From the IMG/VR virus record IMGVR_UViG_3300045257_000490, positions 1 to 24,573 of that record: a DNA stretch of 24,573 bases; one strand, given 5' to 3'. Of the stretch, positions 21,386-24,573 are shown piece after piece. Both the position numbers and the translations under genes were made by a program. The notes beneath the pieces are model-generated. The model did no database searches and had not been told where the DNA came from. It saw nothing but the letters and a program-made list of their open reading frames with translations. Origin of the DNA: a virus. Positions within the stretch are counted from its first letter, which is position 1. Each line of letters opens with the position of its first letter.

Positions 21386-22372
21386 ATGGCGGGCCAACTT
21401 TGGTCCGTCTCCGCGGAAGGCGGATTCATGTATTCGGACGAATTGTCCGACGTGCTCCGTCAGCAGGTCCAGCCGCTCACGAAATTCCGTCAGCTGTGTG
21501 ACGCGAAGGACGGGAGCGAGAAGGGCCTCAACCGCGGCGACAAGTATCACTGGAACGTCTATTCGACCGTTGCCACCCAAGGGCGGCAGCTGCTCGAAAC
21601 CGACCCGATCCCGGAGTCGAACTTCACCGTCAGCCAGAAGACGCTGACCGTGAACGAGGCCGGCAACTCGATCCCCTACACCGGCAAGCTCTCGGATCTC
21701 GCCAAGCACGACGTCGTGTCGATCCTCGACAAGACGCTGAAAGACGACGCGCGCAAATATTTCGACATCGCGGCGATGCTGCAGTTCGACGCCTGTCAGC
21801 TGCGCGCCTCGACCGCGACCTCGACCACCTCGATCACGCTCGACACCAACGGCACGGCGAGCCAGACCAACAACGTCGCGCTCGGCACCGGGCACGTGAA
21901 GGCGATCGTCGACACGATGAAGGAACGCAACGTGCCGCCCTACATCGCTGACGACTACGTGGTGATCAGCCACCCGACCACCTACCGCAACTTCAAGAAC
22001 CAGCTGGAGACGATCCACCAGTACACCGAGACCGGCATCGTCTTCATCTTCAACGGCGAGGTCGGACGCTACGAGTCCTGCCGCTTCATCGAGCAGACCT
22101 TCATCCCGAAGGGCGGGGCGGCGAACCGCACCACCTGGGATCCCTACGCGGGCACCGCGCAGGCGTGGACCAACGCGCAGAGCTCATGGGCGTATTTCAT
22201 GGGCGGCGACACGGTCACCGAGGCGCTGTGCATCCCGGAGGAAATCCGCGCGAAAATCCCGGGCGACTTCGGCCGCTCCAAGGGCATCGCCTGGTACTAC
22301 CTCGGCGGCTTCGGCCTCGTTCACGACGACGCGCTCAACGGCCGCATCGTGAAGTGGGACAGCGCGGCCTGA
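21386..22372 (+). CDS. Major capsid protein (N4 gp56-like)
   Basis: A 328-residue protein from ATG 21386, with GAAAGGA about 8 bases upstream; the frame reaches 21302 but that part is palindrome. The sequence is typical of a major head protein: MYSDELSDVLRQQVQPLTKF, then KFRQLCDAKDGSEKGLNRGD, the strand KTLTVNEAGNSIPYTGKL, a long helix DKTLKDDARKYFDIAAMLQF, and a C-terminal half with DDYVVISHPTTYRNFKN and GIVFIFNGEVGRYESCRF. The N-terminal half recalls the N4 gp56 family of coat proteins with an HK97-type fold. It follows the scaffold-like gene and precedes a decoration-type protein, as in a head module. Intact. Confidence 0.88.
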   Translation: MAGQLWSVSAEGGFMYSDELSDVLRQQVQPLTKFRQLCDAKDGSEKGLNRGDKYHWNVYSTVATQGRQLLETDPIPESNFTVSQKTLTVNEAGNSIPYTGKLSDLAKHDVVSILDKTLKDDARKYFDIAAMLQFDACQLRASTATSTTSITLDTNGTASQTNNVALGTGHVKAIVDTMKERNVPPYIADDYVVISHPTTYRNFKNQLETIHQYTETGIVFIFNGEVGRYESCRFIEQTFIPKGGAANRTTWDPYAGTAQAWTNAQSSWAYFMGGDTVTEALCIPEEIRAKIPGDFGRSKGIAWYYLGGFGLVHDDALNGRIVKWDSAA

Positions 22373-22375
22373 CGG

Positions 22376-22392
22376 CGCGCGCGAAGCGCGCG
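22376..22392. repeat. GC hairpin after the capsid stop
   Basis: CGCGCGC and GCGCGCG pair around GAA, 3 bases after the stop codon and directly before palindrome B3, the same layout as after the scaffold gene. Confidence 0.7.
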
Positions 22393-22393
22393 C

Positions 22394-22466
22394 GTGAGTA
22401 GTGAATGGCGAATAGCGAATAGACCAATCGCTCCACTTCACCACTCACCACTCACTACTCACCATT
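22394..22466. repeat. Heptamer palindrome, mixed GAGTAGT/GAATAGC type (B3)
   Basis: The left arm GTGAGTAGTGAATGGCGAAT contains both B-type and D-type units, showing that these two types intergrade. The right arm is CACCACTCACCACTCACTAC and following bases. It ends about 22 bases before ATG 22489. Confidence 0.88.
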
Positions 22467-22488
22467 CCTCAACGAAGGAATCCAACCA

Positions 22489-22947
22489 ATGACAATTCCC
22501 GCGCACTACGCCCAAGCGCAAGTCGAGGTGATCACCATCCCCTCGTCCGCGTTCGGCGCCACCACGGCGACCTACAACTACATCGGCCCCAAGGGCCGCG
22601 AGGGCCACGTCGAGGACATCGTCGTCGACATTTCCGCCAACATGGTGGGCACCACCACCGTGCCGGAAGTCGACGTCGGTACCGCCTCGGGCGACGCGAC
22701 CTACGCACGCTACCGGCTTGGCTCCTCGGCCACGTCGGGTTATCTCGCCTCGGCCACGCCGAAACGGGCCAGCCAGGAGGCGTGGACCGGCAATCCGCCG
22801 ATCACGCTCTCCGACTATGCCGGGCACGTCGCGCTCAACAAGGCGCGCATCCCCAAGGACACGGCGTTCGTGATCACGCTCGGGGCAGGGGTCGGCGGCA
22901 CGCCGGCCGGCACGGCCAGCGTGTACGTGATCATCAAGTGGTTCTGA
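22489..22947 (+). CDS. Capsid decoration-type protein
   Basis: A 152-residue protein with GAAGGA before ATG 22489. It is beta-rich and Thr/Gly/Ala-rich (QVEVITIPSSAFGATTATYN, SVYVIIKWF at the C-terminus), without signal or membrane segment. The position directly after the major capsid gene is typical for a decoration or head-stabilising protein. The function is inferred from position and composition only. Confidence 0.75.
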   Translation: MTIPAHYAQAQVEVITIPSSAFGATTATYNYIGPKGREGHVEDIVVDISANMVGTTTVPEVDVGTASGDATYARYRLGSSATSGYLASATPKRASQEAWTGNPPITLSDYAGHVALNKARIPKDTAFVITLGAGVGGTPAGTASVYVIIKWF

Positions 22948-22956
22948 GGACCAACC

Positions 22957-23051
22957 GTAGGGTGGGCTAAGCGGACGGAGCGCAGCGCAGGCCGCGTGCC
23001 CACGCGTGGGCACGTTCGCTCGCATGCGCTCGCGCCCTTAGCCCACCCTAC
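22957..23051. repeat. GTAGGGTGGGCTAAG palindrome (E3)
   Basis: The outer ends GTAGGGTGGGCTAAG and CTTAGCCCACCCTAC, with an inner GTGCCCACGCGTGGGCAC palindrome. It begins 10 bases after the TGA of the upstream gene, so here it does not supply the stop. It ends just before the CGGAGG ribosome binding site of the gene at 23066. Confidence 0.9.
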
Positions 23052-23065
23052 AATCGGAGGCTCCA

Positions 23066-23278
23066 ATGTTCGGCCGCCTGCGCAACGTTCCGGAGAAGCT
23101 GAAACAAGCCAATCCGCTTCCGGAGAACCGCAAAGTATCCGCGACCGGCGACGCCGGCCGCGACGGCTACAGCTGCCTGTCCCGGGCCAATCGAGAAGAT
23201 GGCGTGCGGCCGCCTGCGGGCGGAGGCACCCGCGTCGACTGGCCCCCCAAGACGGATGCGGAAGATTACACGCCGTAG
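23066..23278 (+). CDS. Small hypothetical phage protein
   Basis: A 70-residue protein; CGGAGG lies 7 bases before ATG 23066. It is hydrophilic and basic at the N-terminus (MFGRLRNVPEKLKQANPLPE) and probably largely disordered. The frame ends in TAG at 23276-23278, read from palindrome E4. Flanked on both sides by E-type palindromes. Function unknown. Confidence 0.7.
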   Translation: MFGRLRNVPEKLKQANPLPENRKVSATGDAGRDGYSCLSRANREDGVRPPAGGGTRVDWPPKTDAEDYTP

Positions 23279-23371
23279 GGTGGGCTAAGGCCGCGAAGCG
23301 CAAGCGGAACGGCCGTGCCCACGCGTGGGCACGCGGTCTCCGCTTTGCTGCGCCCGCTTAGCCCACCCTAC
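23275..23371. repeat. GTAGGGTGGGCTAAG palindrome (E4)
   Basis: Same outer ends as E1-E3 and inner GTGCCCACGCGTGGGCAC. The TAG near its left end stops the upstream gene; the right end lies 24 bases before the next ATG. Confidence 0.9.
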
Positions 23372-23395
23372 AACCAAACAAACAGGAGAACCACC

Positions 23396-23725
23396 ATGGC
23401 TGACAACTACGGCCGCGAGCGCCGGCCCGACCCGCGCTTCGGCAAGTTCACCGAGGCCGAGGTCGAGGCCGGCACCGATGCCGGCACCGGCCGCGGCAAT
23501 CCCAAGCTGCACGAGAGTTCGGGCATCGTCGAGGAGAAGGTCGCGCACGGGCAGACCGTCAAGCGCGCCTACCCGCTCGACACCTCCGACATGACGCTCC
23601 CCAACGAGCACGGCATGGAGGGATGGAAAGGCGCGCCCGACAACGTGCGGCACTCCCTCGACGGGGCCTCCGCCGTCATGGGCCCGAACGACGGGAACGA
23701 GAGCCCGTACATTCCGAACCACTGA
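23396..23725 (+). CDS. Acidic hypothetical phage protein
   Basis: A 109-residue protein from ATG 23396, supported by AGGAGA 7 bases upstream; the frame upstream is palindrome E4. It is acidic, Gly/Asp/Asn-rich and probably flexible (FGKFTEAEVEAGTDAGTGRG, NEHGMEGWKGAPDNVRHSL). It could be a minor virion or adaptor-type protein judged by its place in the run after the capsid gene. No family is recognised. Confidence 0.7.
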   Translation: MADNYGRERRPDPRFGKFTEAEVEAGTDAGTGRGNPKLHESSGIVEEKVAHGQTVKRAYPLDTSDMTLPNEHGMEGWKGAPDNVRHSLDGASAVMGPNDGNESPYIPNH

Positions 23726-23726
23726 C

Positions 23727-23740
23727 GCGCGCTTGCGCGC
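23727..23740. repeat. GC hairpin after the 23725 stop
   Basis: GCGCGC pairs with GCGCGC around TT, starting 2 bases after the stop and followed at once by palindrome B4. Third case of this layout. Confidence 0.6.
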
Positions 23741-23741
23741 G

Positions 23742-23822
23742 CTTGTGAGTAGTGAGTGGTGAATGGCGAGTAGCAAGCGCCGCCCGCCTTCACCACTCAC
23801 CATTCACCATTCGCCACTCACA
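23742..23822. repeat. Heptamer palindrome, GAGTAGT/GAATGGC type (B4)
   Basis: The left arm TTGTGAGTAGTGAGTGGTGA and right arm CACCACTCACCATTCACCAT and following units are inverted around a centre of about 20 bases. Ends 15 bases before ATG 23838. Confidence 0.9.
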
Positions 23823-23837
23823 CTTCAAGGGACCGCC

Positions 23838-24305
23838 ATGCCCGAACCGCATCTGCTGCGCCTCGACCGCGCGCGCTACCATTCGAGCGTGCACGGCGAG
23901 TTCCAGAGCGCGACGCACTATTGGCAGGACGGCTTGCCGTTCGATGCGCTGGGCCATCTCGTCATGGGCGAGTGCTCGCCCGAGCAGCTCGCCAAGGCGG
24001 AGGCCAAGGCACCGCGGCGCCAGATGTCAGATGCCGGATGTCAGAGGTCGGAAGCGAGCGATCCGTCATCTGACATCTGTCATCCGACATCCGAGGTGAA
24101 TCTCGAACTCTGGGCCAAGGGCGAGGCGCGCTATCTGCCCGGCAAGGTCTTCGCCGCGATCCGCGAGCGCTACAACAAGTCGGTCACCACCTTCGCCGAC
24201 GCCATCGAGTTCCTGGTCAATGACGTGAAGCTCGTCGCACGGGAGCAGGCCTCGACCAAGCTGCTCTCCATGGGCCGCGTGAAGGCGGGGCCGGAGGAGG
24301 CTTGA
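23838..24305 (+). CDS. Phage-associated hypothetical protein with in-frame repeat
   Basis: A 155-residue protein from ATG 23838, preceded by AAGGGA; the longer frame from 23763 is palindrome-derived. The N-terminal domain (LLRLDRARYHSSVHGEFQSA, THYWQDGLPFDALGHLV) and C-terminal helical domain (IRERYNKSVTTFADAIEFLV) are separated by about 25 residues (62-86) read from a heptamer palindrome. The flanking domains look like ordinary compact protein, so the repeat seems to be tolerated as a linker. Function not recognised; last gene of the structural run in the window. Confidence 0.75.
   Translation: MPEPHLLRLDRARYHSSVHGEFQSATHYWQDGLPFDALGHLVMGECSPEQLAKAEAKAPRRQMSDAGCQRSEASDPSSDICHPTSEVNLELWAKGEARYLPGKVFAAIRERYNKSVTTFADAIEFLVNDVKLVAREQASTKLLSMGRVKAGPEEA
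24021..24094. repeat. Heptamer palindrome inside the 23838 gene (A5)
   Basis: The left arm CAGATGTCAGATGCCGGATG and right arm CATCTGACATCTGTCATCCG and following units are inverted around a centre of about 15 bases; frame is kept. Confidence 0.88.
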
Positions 24306-24327
24306 AGCCGTGCGTCACGCGCGCTTA

Positions 24328-24494
24328 TCCCTCCCCCGCGAGCGTAGCGAGCGCGGGGAGGGTGGACGCGCGCGAAGCGCGCGGCCGGGTGGGGGCTCTT
24401 TCTTTTTTCCTCCTCGCGCGGAATTTGCTGCGCAGCGCCCCCCACCCCTGACCCCTCCCCGCCAATCGCTGCGCGAATGGGGGGAGGGGAACCG
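24328..24494. repeat. CCCTCCCC / GGGGAGGG compound palindrome
   Basis: Contains CCCTCCCCCGCGAGCG with a matching CGCGGGGAGGG, then a GCGCGCGAAGCGCGCG hairpin, GGGTGGGGGCTC, and on the far side CCCCCCACCCC and CCCCTCCCCGCC with GGGGGGAGGGG. It looks like two nested or paired palindromes. A T-rich stretch (CTTTCTTTTTTCC) lies in the middle and could end + strand transcription. Confidence 0.75.
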
Positions 24495-24508
24495 AGAGGC
24501 CAGTGGCC

Positions 24509-24542
24509 GAAAAAGCGAGAGGCCCCGGCGAGCCGAGGCCTC
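24509..24542 (-). terminator. Rho-independent terminator, minus strand
   Basis: On the minus strand GAGGCCTCGG pairs with CCGGGGCCTC (one G-U pair) around CTCG and is followed by TCGCTTTTTC. It implies a minus-strand gene to the right of the window. Confidence 0.7.
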
Positions 24543-24573
24543 CCTACGACAGGCGCGGTGCCGGGTATCCGCC

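Noticed and set aside
1-24573. Phage attachment sites or integrase
   Set aside because: No integrase gene, tRNA gene or direct repeat pair suggesting att sites was found on either strand.

Overview
The window is GC-rich DNA of alphaproteobacterial type, most likely Hyphomicrobiales (Bradyrhizobium or Xanthobacteraceae-like). The grounds are codon use, short Flp pilins, a GlcG/HbpS-like exported protein, a secreted protein with a 'GSHWFYRVDR..HRKCWYLG' motif, and abundant intergenic palindromes. Its backbone is a tailed-phage head and structural module read on the + strand: a small terminase-like protein and large terminase (431-2610), a portal protein (8530-10932), a tail-fibre-like protein (16224-17534), a 'WSEPVR'-repeat protein (18413-19468), a scaffold-like protein (19947-21266), the major capsid protein (21386-22372) and several small virion-type proteins up to 24305. 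No integrase, repressor, lysis gene or tail-tube gene is visible.

The module is not compact. Between terminase and portal lie about 5 kb of accessory genes: an AT-rich minus-strand membrane protein, a zinc-ribbon protein, a small duplicated gene with a truncated second copy, an Flp pilin with its own terminator, an AP2/HNH endonuclease and two more membrane-anchored proteins. Between portal and scaffold lie host-like genes: a zinc ribbon, an exported protein, a degenerate Flp-like pilin, a GlcG-like protein overlapping a Cys-rich exported protein, another membrane-anchored protein and a methyltransferase. All of these but the degenerate pilin are on the minus strand.

The most striking feature is the set of repeats. 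Nearly every junction between the phage structural genes in 7.5-24.3 kb is filled by an inverted repeat. One large class has arms built from degenerate tandem heptamers (GATGTCA, GGTATCA, GAGTAGT/GAGTGGT or GAATAGC/GAATGGC) on one side and their reverse complements on the other. A second class starts GTAGGGTGGGCTAAG and ends CTTAGCCCACCCTAC. These elements supply stop codons, end within a few bases of the next ribosome binding site, and are inserted in frame in the portal, the scaffold, the 23838-24305 protein and an exported host protein. In one gene they encode the signal peptide itself.

Taken together, the window looks like a long-resident, probably domesticated prophage or phage-derived particle cluster that has been colonised by palindromic elements of the host genome. 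Function and novelty cannot be settled without database searches.
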